Part shown: in pieces, positions 27,367 to 36,400 of the stretch
Numbering within the stretch: the stretch's first letter is position 1
How the letters are laid out: every line of letters begins with the position of its first letter
Source: G965216905 sp965216905
GTDB lineage: Bacteria; Actinomycetota; Acidimicrobiia; Spongiisociales; ZC4RG35
NCBI GenBank assembly: GCA_965216905.1
Contig: OZ244213.1
Coordinates: 372,001 to 436,000 of the forward strand
Length of the DNA stretch: 64,000 bases
Direction: 5' to 3'
Position numbers and translations under genes: made by a program
Notes under the pieces: generated by a model
The model's input: only the letters and a program-made list of their open reading frames with translations
What the model was told of the DNA's origin: nothing
Databases searched by the model: none

Positions 27367-28188
27367 TCACCCTTCCAGATGCGCTCGCGCCGACGTCAGT
27401 ACCGACTCGTCGAACATCGAACGCGCCAAGACCGTGGTCGCCTCGAAGAGCCCCGCCGGGTTGCCGACATCCAGCAGATCCTCGCTCGCCACCGACCCGC
27501 GCAGCCGGCCGCGCTTGCCCAGCGTGTCGATGGCATCGGTCAATTGGATCTCGCCTCCGTGTCCGGGTTCCTGACCGTCCAGGAGGTCGAACACCTCGGG
27601 GGTGAAGAGGTACCGGCCGATCAGACCCAACCGCGACGGTGCCCTCTCCGCACCGGGCTTCTCCACCGCTCCGGACAGATCCACGACGCCATCGACGAGG
27701 TCGCCGGCCGGTTCGACCACTCCGTACTTGGAGAGGAACTCCTCGGAGAGTTCTCGCAGGCACATGACAGACGTTGCCCCATCGTCGCTCGCCGCCGCCA
27801 GATCGGGGAGAACGTCGTGGCCGGGCTTGACGATGTTGTCGGCCAGCAGGCAGAAGAACGGACGATCCCCGACCGTATGACGAGCCTCGGCCACGGCATG
27901 ACCCAGCCCCAGAGCCTCCTCTTGCACCACCGGTCGAATCCGGATCCTCTCGAGACCGGGGAGCGGCCCTTCGGTCACGAAGTGCTGGTGCACCAGGTGT
28001 CCGGTGTCGAGGTCGACGACGATGACGGCTTCCTCCGCGCCGGCACGAGCGGCCTCCTCGACGGCGTACTGGATGGCGGGTCGGTCGACGACCGTGATCA
28101 GCGCCTTGGGGACGACACGGGTGGCGGGTCGCATCCGAGTTCCCCTCCCGGCCGCTGGAATCACCGCCACTTGGATGTGGTCGCTCAT
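27367..28188 (-). CDS. galU: UTP-glucose-1-phosphate uridylyltransferase
   Basis: This 273-residue enzyme makes UDP-glucose for polysaccharides and glycolipids. It has VAVIPAAGRGTRMRPATRVVPKAL at the nucleotide-binding start, then EEAVIVVD, LGLGHAV, LLADNIV, YGVVEPAG, EKPGAERAPSRLGLIGRY and EIQLTDAI. ATG 28188 overlaps the stop of the PlsY-like gene (ATGA). It is followed by moeA at two bases, so galU, moeA and moaC form one operon. Confidence 0.94.
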   Translation of the reverse strand: MSDHIQVAVIPAAGRGTRMRPATRVVPKALITVVDRPAIQYAVEEAARAGAEEAVIVVDLDTGHLVHQHFVTEGPLPGLERIRIRPVVQEEALGLGHAVAEARHTVGDRPFFCLLADNIVKPGHDVLPDLAAASDDGATSVMCLRELSEEFLSKYGVVEPAGDLVDGVVDLSGAVEKPGAERAPSRLGLIGRYLFTPEVFDLLDGQEPGHGGEIQLTDAIDTLGKRGRLRGSVASEDLLDVGNPAGLFEATTVLARSMFDESVLTSARAHLEG

Positions 28189-28778
28189 ACGGACTGCTGC
28201 TCCTCGCTTGGTCGGGGTGATGACCGGCCGGCCATCACCTTCGATGACAGAACCAGGATGAGCATGGCAGAGAGCCACAGCAGCGGCCACCCTCCAATTC
28301 CGCCCAAGACGGCACCGAGCAGCAGCGTCGCCGCCGACGCCCCCACACCCGCCGCCGTCGACTTCGTCACCACCCGGACCGACCAACCGGCGACCACCGC
28401 CCCGACGGACGGGATCGGGATCAGGAACAAACCCACTCCGGCTGCCGGGCCGGCTGCGACCGAACCGCGCAACCGGTGGAAGATCGGGAACGTGTGACCG
28501 GCCACGGTGGCGGCCCCCGCCGCGAACGCGGCTGCCGAGGAAGCCGGATCACCCCACTCACCCGCCCACCATCCGGCGGTGGCACCGAGCACACCCTTGA
28601 AGACGTTCCCGAACCCGGCCATCAACCGGTGGGCACGGGTGAGCGGAACGTCGCTGCCGTCCAGGGCGTGCATCTGGGTGAAGACGCGGCCGAAGTCGAG
28701 TCCTCCCACCAGGAACGCGCCGATGATTGCCAGCCAGACGGGCACCTCGGTGAGCGTACCCGTCGCCGGGCGATCCAT
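28185..28778 (-). CDS. Degenerate PlsY-like membrane protein
   Basis: The 197-residue protein has about five membrane segments and the outline of PlsY, the acyl-phosphate:glycerol-3-phosphate acyltransferase. FLVGGLDFGRVF stands where PlsY has an LLGSI-FG block, and GHTFPIFHRLRGSVAAGPAAGVG where PlsY has GH-FPVFL-FKGGKGVAT. Yet the catalytic SGN-GATN motif and the GGKG motif are missing. It is therefore probably not an active acyltransferase. It is coupled to galU by ATGA. ATG 28778 is used; GTG 28790 is possible. Confidence 0.65.
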   Translation of the reverse strand: MDRPATGTLTEVPVWLAIIGAFLVGGLDFGRVFTQMHALDGSDVPLTRAHRLMAGFGNVFKGVLGATAGWWAGEWGDPASSAAAFAAGAATVAGHTFPIFHRLRGSVAAGPAAGVGLFLIPIPSVGAVVAGWSVRVVTKSTAAGVGASAATLLLGAVLGGIGGWPLLWLSAMLILVLSSKVMAGRSSPRPSEEQQSV

Positions 28779-28832
28779 GGCCACGTCCACACTCGATCGG
28801 CGCCGGCGACGGAGTGGGAATCAACGGAACGC

Positions 28833-28838
28833 TACAAT
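28833..28838 (+). promoter_or_regulatory. -10 box of the FmdB-like gene
   Basis: TACAAT lies 35 bases before ATG 28874. The -35 region is weak. Confidence 0.4.
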
Positions 28839-28873
28839 CGTTGCCGATCCACGCCGGGACTGCGGAGTTCGAC

Positions 28874-29185
28874 ATGCCCACATATGAGTACGCGTGCGAG
28901 AAGTGCGGAGACCGTATCGAAGTCTTCCAATCCTTCACGGCCAAACCGCTGAAGAAGCACGCCGATTGCGGTGGGAGCCTCCAGAAGGTCTTCCACGCCA
29001 GCGGCGTCGTCTTCAAAGGTTCGGGCTTCTACGTGACCGACTCGAAGCGCAGCACCAACTCCGCCTCCCAGTCATCGTCTTCCTCATCGACGTCGACGTC
29101 GACGTCGTCGAAGGCCGACGGCAAGGCGCACACCGAGACCGAGAAGGCCGTGGCCAAAGACACCACCTCGTCGGGCGAGTCCTGA
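28874..29185 (+). CDS. FmdB-type zinc ribbon protein with Ser-rich tail
   Basis: The 103-residue protein begins MPTYEYACEKCG, the FmdB/CxxC zinc-ribbon signature. Ligands are probably Cys8, Cys11, His29 and Cys32. The ribbon is followed by VVFKGSGFY and a disordered tail of Ser, Thr, Lys and Glu. The arrangement is like M. tuberculosis Rv0991c, reported as a redox-regulated chaperone, whose gene also lies near galU. A stress-chaperone role is thus likely by family and synteny but is not shown here. Confidence 0.85.
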   Translation: MPTYEYACEKCGDRIEVFQSFTAKPLKKHADCGGSLQKVFHASGVVFKGSGFYVTDSKRSTNSASQSSSSSSTSTSTSSKADGKAHTETEKAVAKDTTSSGES

Positions 29186-29218
29186 CCTCAGCCCCGGCTC
29201 ACGGTCATCGGGCCCCGG

Positions 29219-29938
29219 TCACCCGACTTCGGTGTCCGTCGGCCATCCGTTCGGACGGCATGCGCCGGTCGTCTTGGACTGCTGCATCATCACCGGTGCA
29301 AGCGCATCGGCGAGCGGGCATCGGCGGTGGCCGTGACCCAGTCCGTGGCCGACCTCGTGATTGATCATGTAGGTCCGGTAGGTGACGAGATCATCCTCGA
29401 ACCCGGCCACTCCCGTGAGCCAACGCTCGACGTTGAGCATCGCTCGCCGGCCGTTCCAGCACGAGAACCGACCATTGGTCCGGAGGGGCGCGCATTCCTG
29501 ATCGACCGTCGCCGGTGAGGCCAAGGTCACGACCAGCTGCGCCTCGGAGGCATTGCTCACCCGACGGAACGACACGCCGGATCGCGTCCAACCTCGCGGG
29601 TCCGACAGGGTCATCGCCACGACGACGGCGAAGCATCGCTCGTCGACGGTGAGTTCCGGCTGCATCTCATCGAGAGCGACCTCTGTGGTGTACGTCACGA
29701 CCTCGCCGATCGCCTCGGCCGTCGGTGGAGGCCCCATCGGGAGTATCCGGTCGCCCACACAGTCGTCCCCGAGCTCCACCGGGCCGAGAGCCGTGGCCAG
29801 CAGCTGCTGGTGGCGGTGGCGGGCTTGGTCGGGCTCGATACCGAACGGCATGGGCAACGACGCTCCGACCAGCATCGGCGAACACGTCACCAACACCGCT
29901 ATCGCCATCCGGCCGCGCCGCCGAGCCTGTCGAGCCAT
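29219..29938 (-). CDS. Secreted DUF3152 zincin-like protein
   Basis: The 239-residue protein has an N-terminal signal or anchor (residues 10-30). Near the C-terminus it has the zinc-binding block MINHEVGHGLGHGHRRCP (His194, Glu195, His198, and His202 or His204), the pattern of DUF3152 and astacin-like zincins. Cys pairs at 148/160 and 60/102 could form disulfides outside the cell. No active peptidase has been documented that I can point to. A TACGGT box ends six bases before the ATG. Confidence 0.82.
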   Translation of the reverse strand: MARQARRRGRMAIAVLVTCSPMLVGASLPMPFGIEPDQARHRHQQLLATALGPVELGDDCVGDRILPMGPPPTAEAIGEVVTYTTEVALDEMQPELTVDERCFAVVVAMTLSDPRGWTRSGVSFRRVSNASEAQLVVTLASPATVDQECAPLRTNGRFSCWNGRRAMLNVERWLTGVAGFEDDLVTYRTYMINHEVGHGLGHGHRRCPLADALAPVMMQQSKTTGACRPNGWPTDTEVG

Positions 29939-29944
29939 CGGAGC

Positions 29945-29950
29945 ACCGTA
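29945..29950 (-). promoter_or_regulatory. -10 box of leaderless DUF3152 transcript
   Basis: TACGGT on the minus strand ends six bases before ATG 29938, and no Shine-Dalgarno site is present. Confidence 0.45.
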
Positions 29951-30277
29951 ACCCTCTCGAATGGAGGCGGATCCGATGACTAGTCACTGCGGACGAGCCT
30001 GGATTGCATCTCGGAAACGGGCCCGCTCTCGGGCAGATTGAGGATCACAGATTTCGGCAGTGGGGCCGGAGACGGAGTGTTCGAGGTGGGAGGCCTCGGA
30101 CACAAGGGGGGGAAGTGGACGCCGACGGCGCCTCGCTACGGCGAGGCCGGCGGCGAACTGGAGGAGGGACACAGATCGCCCGCATCTCGACGAGAACTGC
30201 GGGGGTCGGAAGGTAGGGGAGTCGAGGATGGGCACTCGGCTCCCCTCCTTCCGTTGCAGCGGACACCTTCCCCGGGA

Positions 30278-30339
30278 ATCACTGGGCCCGATCACTGGGT
30301 CCGATCGCTCGACCCGATCACTCGACCCGATCATTGGCG
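30278..30339 (+). repeat. Tandem 13-bp repeat upstream of SAF gene
   Basis: Four complete units (30278-30290, 30291-30303, 30304-30316, 30317-30329) follow ATCRCTSGRYCCG, with a fifth partial ATCATTGGCG at 30330-30339. It ends about 37 bases before the SAF-gene -10 box. It may be an array of regulator sites. Confidence 0.7.
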
Positions 30340-30375
30340 ATCGACGGTGTGGTTCCCCCGCCACCTCACGTCCGA

Positions 30376-30381
30376 TACGTT
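30376..30381 (+). promoter_or_regulatory. -10 box of leaderless SAF-gene transcript
   Basis: TACGTT ends seven bases before GTG 30389, and there is no Shine-Dalgarno site. Confidence 0.4.
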
Positions 30382-30388
30382 TCCTCTC

Positions 30389-30922
30389 GTGTTCTTGTTC
30401 GCCCGCCCACCCGTGTTGCGCTGGCTGATGGTGTCGGCCGCGCTGGCGCTGGCGGTCTATGCCGACCTTCGACCCTCCTCCACCACCGAACACCCGTTCG
30501 CGGTCGAGGAGATACCGGCGCACTCCGTCGTACATCCCGACATGTTCGAGTGGCGAGCCGTCCCAATCGGGCTGCTCGAACCGATCCTGCCCGGTGACCT
30601 GGACGGCGTACGCATCCCGATGGAGCTTCGCGTCGGTGACCCGCTGCTGGCAACGGCCGTCACGGGCCACGCCCCACCCGTGCCGGACGGCTGGATGCTC
30701 GTCGAACTCCCGATGCCGGTGGACGCCGCCGCCGGCGATATCGCCACCATCGTCACCCTCACGGGGGGAGCCGCCGTCGACGGTCGGGTCTTCACATCGC
30801 CGACACCCGATGAGTACGGCGGAGCGGTCGGCGCAGTCGCAGTGCCTCCCGACGCAGCTGCAGAGGTGGCGAGGGCTGCCGCCATCGGCGAGGCGATCGT
30901 GCTGGTCGGTGCCTCCGAGTAG
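30389..30922 (+). CDS. SAF-domain membrane-anchored protein
   Basis: The 177-residue protein has an N-terminal membrane helix (about residues 9-24). It is followed by a SAF-like domain: EEIPAHSVVHPDMFEWRAVPIG, then VGDPLLATAV and PMPVDAAAGDIATIVTL. This pattern is shared with CpaB/RcpC-type pilus proteins and antifreeze-like domains. No pilus genes are adjacent, so a pilus role is doubtful. GTG 30389 has a TACGTT box seven bases upstream. Its stop codon overlaps the -10 box of uppP. Confidence 0.75.
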   Translation: MFLFARPPVLRWLMVSAALALAVYADLRPSSTTEHPFAVEEIPAHSVVHPDMFEWRAVPIGLLEPILPGDLDGVRIPMELRVGDPLLATAVTGHAPPVPDGWMLVELPMPVDAAAGDIATIVTLTGGAAVDGRVFTSPTPDEYGGAVGAVAVPPDAAAEVARAAAIGEAIVLVGASE

Positions 30923-30925
30923 GGT
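30920..30925 (+). promoter_or_regulatory. -10 box of leaderless uppP transcript
   Basis: TAGGGT ends seven bases before ATG 30933 and includes the TAG stop of the SAF gene. Confidence 0.4.
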
Positions 30926-30932
30926 TGCCCGG

Positions 30933-31706
30933 ATGCTCCACGCCATCGTGTGGGGGTTGATCCAGGGGCTCACGGAGTTCCTCCCCGTCTCATCCTCCGG
31001 TCACCTCGTCCTCGTCCCTGCCTTTCTGACCGAACTCGGCGTCGAACTCGCCGCTCCGGGCCTCGCCATCTCGGCGGTGCTCCACCTGGGGACGCTGGTG
31101 GCGGTACTCGCCTACTACCGGAAGGAACTGGCGAGGATGACTCGCTTCCGCACCGACCCCGACGCTCGACGCACGATCGTGCTGTTGGCGGTCGGAACGC
31201 TGCCGGTCCTGGTCGGCCTTCCACTCCGCGACACACTCGAACGGTTCGAGCAGACACCCCGAAACGTGGCAATGGCAATGCTCATCACGGTCGGGGTCTT
31301 GGTGATCGGGACGTGGATGCGAGGCGGACGGCGCACGGTCTCGGAGATGCGCGTTGCCGACGCCGTCGCCATCGGCCTTGCGCAATCGCTGGCGCTGATC
31401 CCCGGGGTCTCGCGCTCGGGGAGCACGATCGCCGCCGGCCTGTCCCGCGATCTGGAACCGACGGAGGCCGCCAACTTCGCCTTCCTGCTCGGCATCCCCG
31501 CCATCGCCGGCGCCGGCCTCCTGTCCCTGTTCGATCTCGGCGACACGGAGGTCGCCGGAAGCGCCCTTCTCGCCGGCTTCCTGGTCTCCGCCATCTCCGG
31601 TTATCTGGCGATCTCAGCCCTGCTCACACTGATTCGACGAGTGGGCCTCGCCCCCTTCGCCGTCTATGCCGCCGCCGTGGCTTTGGCCGGGCTCATCGTT
31701 CTCTGA
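30933..31706 (+). CDS. uppP: Undecaprenyl-diphosphatase
   Basis: The 257-residue integral membrane enzyme (BacA/UppP) removes a phosphate from undecaprenyl diphosphate to recycle the lipid carrier for peptidoglycan. The two active-site motifs are seen: QGLTEFLPVSSSGHL near residues 11-25 and PGVSRSGSTI in the second half. About eight hydrophobic helices are predicted. The family confers bacitracin tolerance. It converges with the TPP-enzyme gene three bases beyond its stop. Confidence 0.95.
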   Translation: MLHAIVWGLIQGLTEFLPVSSSGHLVLVPAFLTELGVELAAPGLAISAVLHLGTLVAVLAYYRKELARMTRFRTDPDARRTIVLLAVGTLPVLVGLPLRDTLERFEQTPRNVAMAMLITVGVLVIGTWMRGGRRTVSEMRVADAVAIGLAQSLALIPGVSRSGSTIAAGLSRDLEPTEAANFAFLLGIPAIAGAGLLSLFDLGDTEVAGSALLAGFLVSAISGYLAISALLTLIRRVGLAPFAVYAAAVALAGLIVL

Positions 31707-31709
31707 CGG

Positions 31710-33341
31710 TCACTGCGCATAGTTCGACGATGCCCGCATCGTCTCGGCGAGGTGCACATTCACCAACGCCGGGACTCCGGCCTCCTCGGCCCTTCTGAGG
31801 GCAGGAATCAGATCATCCGGTTCGGTCACCATCTCGCCGTACCCGCCCAGGGACTCGACCACCCGGTGATAGGGACGAACTCCCAGGTCGGCGGCCACCA
31901 CCCGTTCGGGGAAGAACGCCTTGTGCAGGGTTTTGATGTTCGCCCACACCCCGTCGTTTCCCATGACCCCAACGATCGCGAGTCCATGCCGGACCATGGT
32001 GTCGTACTCGAAGCCGTTGAAACCGAACGCTCCGTCTCCGAAAACGATCCCGACCCGCTTCGACGGGAATGCCAGCTTGGCGGCGATCGCGAACGGAGGA
32101 CCCGTTCCCAATGTTCCGAACGGTCCGGGGTCCAAGACGTGACCGGGATGCGACACCTGCAACCAGCGAGCCGTCGTCGAGACGATGTCTCCTCCGTCGA
32201 CCGCGACGATGGCATCCGGTCCGAAGAACTCGGCGACATCCCGGCCGAACCGTTGCGGCATCACCGGCGAAGCGTCGTCGTCGGCCTCATCCTCCAACAC
32301 CGCCTGTCGCTCACGTTCCCACGACCCGACCTGATCGCACCAGTCCTGCCGGTCCCGACCGGGATCGCCGGTGGCGGACAGCCGATCCACCAGTTGGTCG
32401 ACCACCGTCATCGGATCGGCCACCACACCGAGCGTGGCGGGTCGGTTCCACCCGATCTTCGGGGCGGTCGCATCGACTTGGACGACGACCGCATCGGGGT
32501 TGACCTTCTCGCCGTACCCCGTTCGGAAGTCCCAATCCACACCCAACGCCAGCACCAGATCCGCTTCGCGGAAGGCGGTCGACCGGGCGTGATTCCCCAA
32601 GAGCGGATGGTCGTGGGGCAACGAACCCCGGGCGCGACCGTTGACGAACGTCGGACTCCCGATCGTCTCTGCGAGCCGTCGGAGAAGGTTCTCCCCTCCT
32701 CCTCTCGTCCCGGCGCCTGCGAAGATGATCGGCCTACTCGAACGACCGATCAGATCGACGATATCGTTCACGGTCGCGCCCGATGCTCCGCCGACCCCGG
32801 CGGGTCGGCTCGAACCTCCTGCGGTGTCTTCGTCCGCCTGATCGAACTGCACGTCCATCGGCACATCGAGGAAGACCGGCCCACCCCTCCCGGCCAGCGC
32901 GTGTCGCATCGCCGTGTCGATGTAGTCGCCGAGCCGCTCCGCCTGCCACGCGGTGGCGGACCACGCCGTGATCGAACCGACCAGCTTCGGGTGGTCCATC
33001 TCCTGGAGTCCACCCTTCAGCTCCTGGCGCAGCAGATGCCTCCCGCCGAGCACCAGCATCGGAGTACCGGCCGACCAGGCGTTGGCGATCGCGGTGATGG
33101 TGTCGGTCACTCCGGGACCGGCCGTCACCGCCGCCACTCCTACGCTGCCGGTCAACCGCCCATATGCCTCCGCGGCGTGAGCCGCCGCCTGCTCATGGCG
33201 GAAGTCGACCACCCGGATACCCTCCTCGACACACCCGTCGAGGATCGGGAGGATGTGTCCCCCGGTCAACGTGAACAACGTGTCGACCCCGTGGCGTGCC
33301 AGCGATCGAGCAATCAGATGTCCACCGTGGATCTTGGTCAT
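31710..33341 (-). CDS. Thiamine-diphosphate enzyme, acetolactate synthase-like
   Basis: The 543-residue protein has the three-domain layout of ThDP decarboxylases and synthases. The catalytic Glu is Glu50 in FRHEQAAAHAAEAYGR, and the ThDP/Mg loop is GDGAFGFNGFEYDT...GND. The ILVBL, 2-hydroxyacyl-CoA lyase and acetolactate synthase groups share this pattern, and I cannot separate them. No regulatory subunit (ilvN) or branched-chain gene is nearby, so a housekeeping IlvB role is unlikely. TAGCGT ends six bases before the ATG, so the transcript is probably leaderless. Confidence 0.8.
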   Translation of the reverse strand: MTKIHGGHLIARSLARHGVDTLFTLTGGHILPILDGCVEEGIRVVDFRHEQAAAHAAEAYGRLTGSVGVAAVTAGPGVTDTITAIANAWSAGTPMLVLGGRHLLRQELKGGLQEMDHPKLVGSITAWSATAWQAERLGDYIDTAMRHALAGRGGPVFLDVPMDVQFDQADEDTAGGSSRPAGVGGASGATVNDIVDLIGRSSRPIIFAGAGTRGGGENLLRRLAETIGSPTFVNGRARGSLPHDHPLLGNHARSTAFREADLVLALGVDWDFRTGYGEKVNPDAVVVQVDATAPKIGWNRPATLGVVADPMTVVDQLVDRLSATGDPGRDRQDWCDQVGSWERERQAVLEDEADDDASPVMPQRFGRDVAEFFGPDAIVAVDGGDIVSTTARWLQVSHPGHVLDPGPFGTLGTGPPFAIAAKLAFPSKRVGIVFGDGAFGFNGFEYDTMVRHGLAIVGVMGNDGVWANIKTLHKAFFPERVVAADLGVRPYHRVVESLGGYGEMVTEPDDLIPALRRAEEAGVPALVNVHLAETMRASSNYAQ

Positions 33342-33347
33342 GCGGGA

Positions 33348-33353
33348 ACGCTA
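33348..33353 (-). promoter_or_regulatory. -10 box of leaderless TPP-enzyme transcript
   Basis: TAGCGT on the minus strand ends six bases before ATG 33341. Confidence 0.45.
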
Positions 33354-33479
33354 CCCGCCGCCCGATCGGCCGCTGCGGCCGTTGCTCCCACCGTGCCGGC
33401 CGAGGCACGGCTCCCGGAGACCCCCCGGCGCATTCCCAAGCCGCCCGGGCAGCACTAACCTCGCGGTGGGGAGAACGAT

Positions 33480-36400
33480 ATGCGTGGGACGGCGGAGCGA
33501 TCGGGCGACGAGGCGACGGACCGGGAGCGCGTCGGCCCGGTGCCCACTCGAGGGAGGCAGGCATTGAGGACTCGATTGGCGGCCATTCTGATGTCCGTCG
33601 TCCTCGTCGGTGGACTGGCGCCCTCTGGTGACGCCGGTGCGACCGAGTCCGCTCGGGCCGGCTACTCCGCCGGTCGATACGTGGTCGTGCTGCGGGAGCC
33701 ACCGATCATCGCCTCGTCCGGCACCCGTTTCGAACCCGGCCGCGATGCCCCGGGGCTTGCATCCGCCGAACGGTTGATCCTCGACGCCCAGGCCCGCCTC
33801 ATGGTGAATTCGGGAGTCGCCACCGCTTCGGTCACCCATCGCTACACGCACAGCCTGAACGGGTTCGCTGCCGAACTGTCCGCCGTCCAGGCGGAGAGGC
33901 TCGCCGCCTCCGGCGATGTATGGATGCTCCTCCCCGACGTTCTCAGACAGCCGCACTCCGTCCCCCTGGCCCGCTCGGGGCGCCTGGGTGCCGCCACCGG
34001 TGCCGGCGCCGACGGTCGGGTGCCGCCGGAGATCGACGGCCGCGGCGTCGTCATCGGTGTGATCGACAGCGGGATCTGGCCGGAACACCCGAGCTTCGCC
34101 GACGACGGAAGCCATCCGGCGCCTCCGATCACCCTCGACGGGTCCGAGCGGTCGGCGTGTGCCTTCGGAAACTCTGCACACAACGCCGCCGATGAGCCGT
34201 TCGACTGCAACAACAAGCTCATCGGCGCGCGGCAGATGCTCGATACCTATCGGGCCGTGCTCGGTGTCGAAATCGACGAGTACGACTCGGCCCGTGATGA
34301 CGACGGACATGGAACCCATACCGCATCGATCGCCGCAGGGAATGACGGTGTGACCGCCGACGTACTCGGCATCCCACGCGGTGAGATCTCGGGTGTCGCT
34401 CCCGGCGCCCATATCGTCGCCTACAAGGCACTCGGCAATCGGGGTGGCTACACCTCGGACCTGGCGGCCGCCATCGACCAGGCCGTGGCCGATGGCGTCG
34501 ACGTCATCAACTACTCGATCGGGAGCGGTGCCGGGGGCCCGGGAGCCGACGACATCGCCTTCCTCTTCGCAGTCGATGCCGGAGTGCACGTCGTCACGTC
34601 GGCCGGAAACGACGGGCCGGAGGGCGGAACCGTCGGCAATCCCGGCTCGATGCCGTGGCTCCTCACCGTTGGTGCCGCAGTAGGGCCAACGCAATACCAA
34701 GGCATCGTTCACCTCGGCAACCGCCAGAAGCTCGTCGGCGCATCCATCACCGGAGGAAGCGACGGCCGGTTCGAGTTGGTGGACGCCGCTCACGCCGGTG
34801 GTGATCTGTGCCTTCCCGGCGACCTCGACGAAGACCTCGTCCGCGGACGGATCGTTCTCTGCCGGCGGGGAGGAATCGCCCGCACACTCAAGAGCCGGGC
34901 TGTGGCCGACGCGGGCGGTGTCGGCATGGTCCTGTACAACGTCACCTCGGACCAGGACCGGTACACCGATACGCATCTCATCCCCACCGTTCACCTCGAC
35001 ATGTCCGACGGATTGGCGGTCAAGGAGTACATCGAGATGAACCGACAACCGCCGACGGCACGGCTGTTCGGCGGCAATACGGTCGAGGTGGAAAACGCTT
35101 CAACGGTCACGGCGTTCTCATCCCGGGGTCCGAACGCGGACGCCGACGTCATCAAACCCGATCTCGTCGCCGCCGGCCATCAGGTACTGGCCGGGTACTC
35201 CCCCACGCCGGACCCCGACACGTCGGCACCCGGCGAGCTGTTCTCGGCGCTGTCGGGTACGTCGATGTCCAGCCCTCACGTTGCCGGACTCGCCGCCCTC
35301 CTCCATCAGGTCCATCCGAACTGGAGCCCCGCGGCAGTGAAGTCGGCGCTGATGACCACCGCCGACCCCGAGATGACGAGTCACGACGCGGCGACACCGA
35401 CGAGTCCGTTCGATGTCGGATCCGGACTGGTGGATCGTGGGGGGTCGATCGATCCGGGAATCGTGTACGACGCCGGATTCATCGACTATCTGGGCTGGCT
35501 GTGTGGTGCACACCGGAGCGTCTTCGCCGATGCCGACACCACCTGCGGGACGCTCGAAGAGGGTGGAGTGTCCACCGACCCGAGCGACCTCAACTATCCG
35601 TCGATCGCAGTCGCAGCGTTGGCCGGCACGCAAACCCTCACCCGGACGCTCACCAACGTGGGCGACCGGTACGAGACCTACCGGGCGGTCGTCGACGCCC
35701 CACCGGGCTATCGGGTCGACGTGATGCCCCGGAGAGTCGAACTGGCTCCCGACGATTCTCTTCCGGTCACGATCACGATCACCGCCGTGAAGACCAACCT
35801 CGATGCCTGGTCGTTCGGATCTCTGACCTGGCGAGGCGACGGACGCGTCGTCCGTAGCCCGATCGCCGTTCGATCGGTGGCACTGGGCGCCCCGGACGAG
35901 GTCAGAGGGACCGGGTCCGACGGGGCGGTGACCATCCCGGTCGACTTCGGGTACACCGGTGCGTACCGGGCCACGGCTCACGGTCTCCAACCTGCCACCC
36001 CGACCGTCGGAACGGTCGCCCAAGACCCCGACCAGATCTTCGATCCCACCGACGTCGCCGCCGGAGGCGCAGCCAAGGTCTCGGTGCGGGTCGAGGCTGC
36101 CTCACTGCTTCGAGTATCCCTACCCGTCGAAGCCGTTCCGGCCGACGCGGATCTCGACCTCTACCTCTATGACGCCGACGGCAACCGTCTCGCCCGAAGC
36201 ACCTCCAACGGTCGTGACGAGCAGATCGATCTCGTCGCTCCGGCCGACGGCACCTACGACGTCTACGTTCATGGCTGGACCGTCCCGGAGGCGCCCGCCG
36301 CATTCACGCTCTCCACCTGGACCATCGGAGATGCCGAAGCGGGCAACCTCCAGGTGACGACCCAACCCGAACGTGGCGAGGTCGGAACCACCTCAAACGT

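Larger units (their letters stand above)
29939..30388. other. 450-bp divergent intergenic region
   Basis: No frame here looks like a protein; the open frames on both strands are Arg/Gly/Pro-rich shadows. The region holds the leaderless box of the DUF3152 gene at one end. At the other end are a 13-bp tandem array (30278-30339) and the SAF-gene box. The middle part (about 29990-30250) shows nothing recognised; a small RNA cannot be excluded. Confidence 0.5.

Noticed and set aside
29984..30973. 330-codon minus-strand frame over the intergenic region and SAF gene
   Set aside because: It is antisense to the SAF domain protein and has no recognisable domain or start signal.
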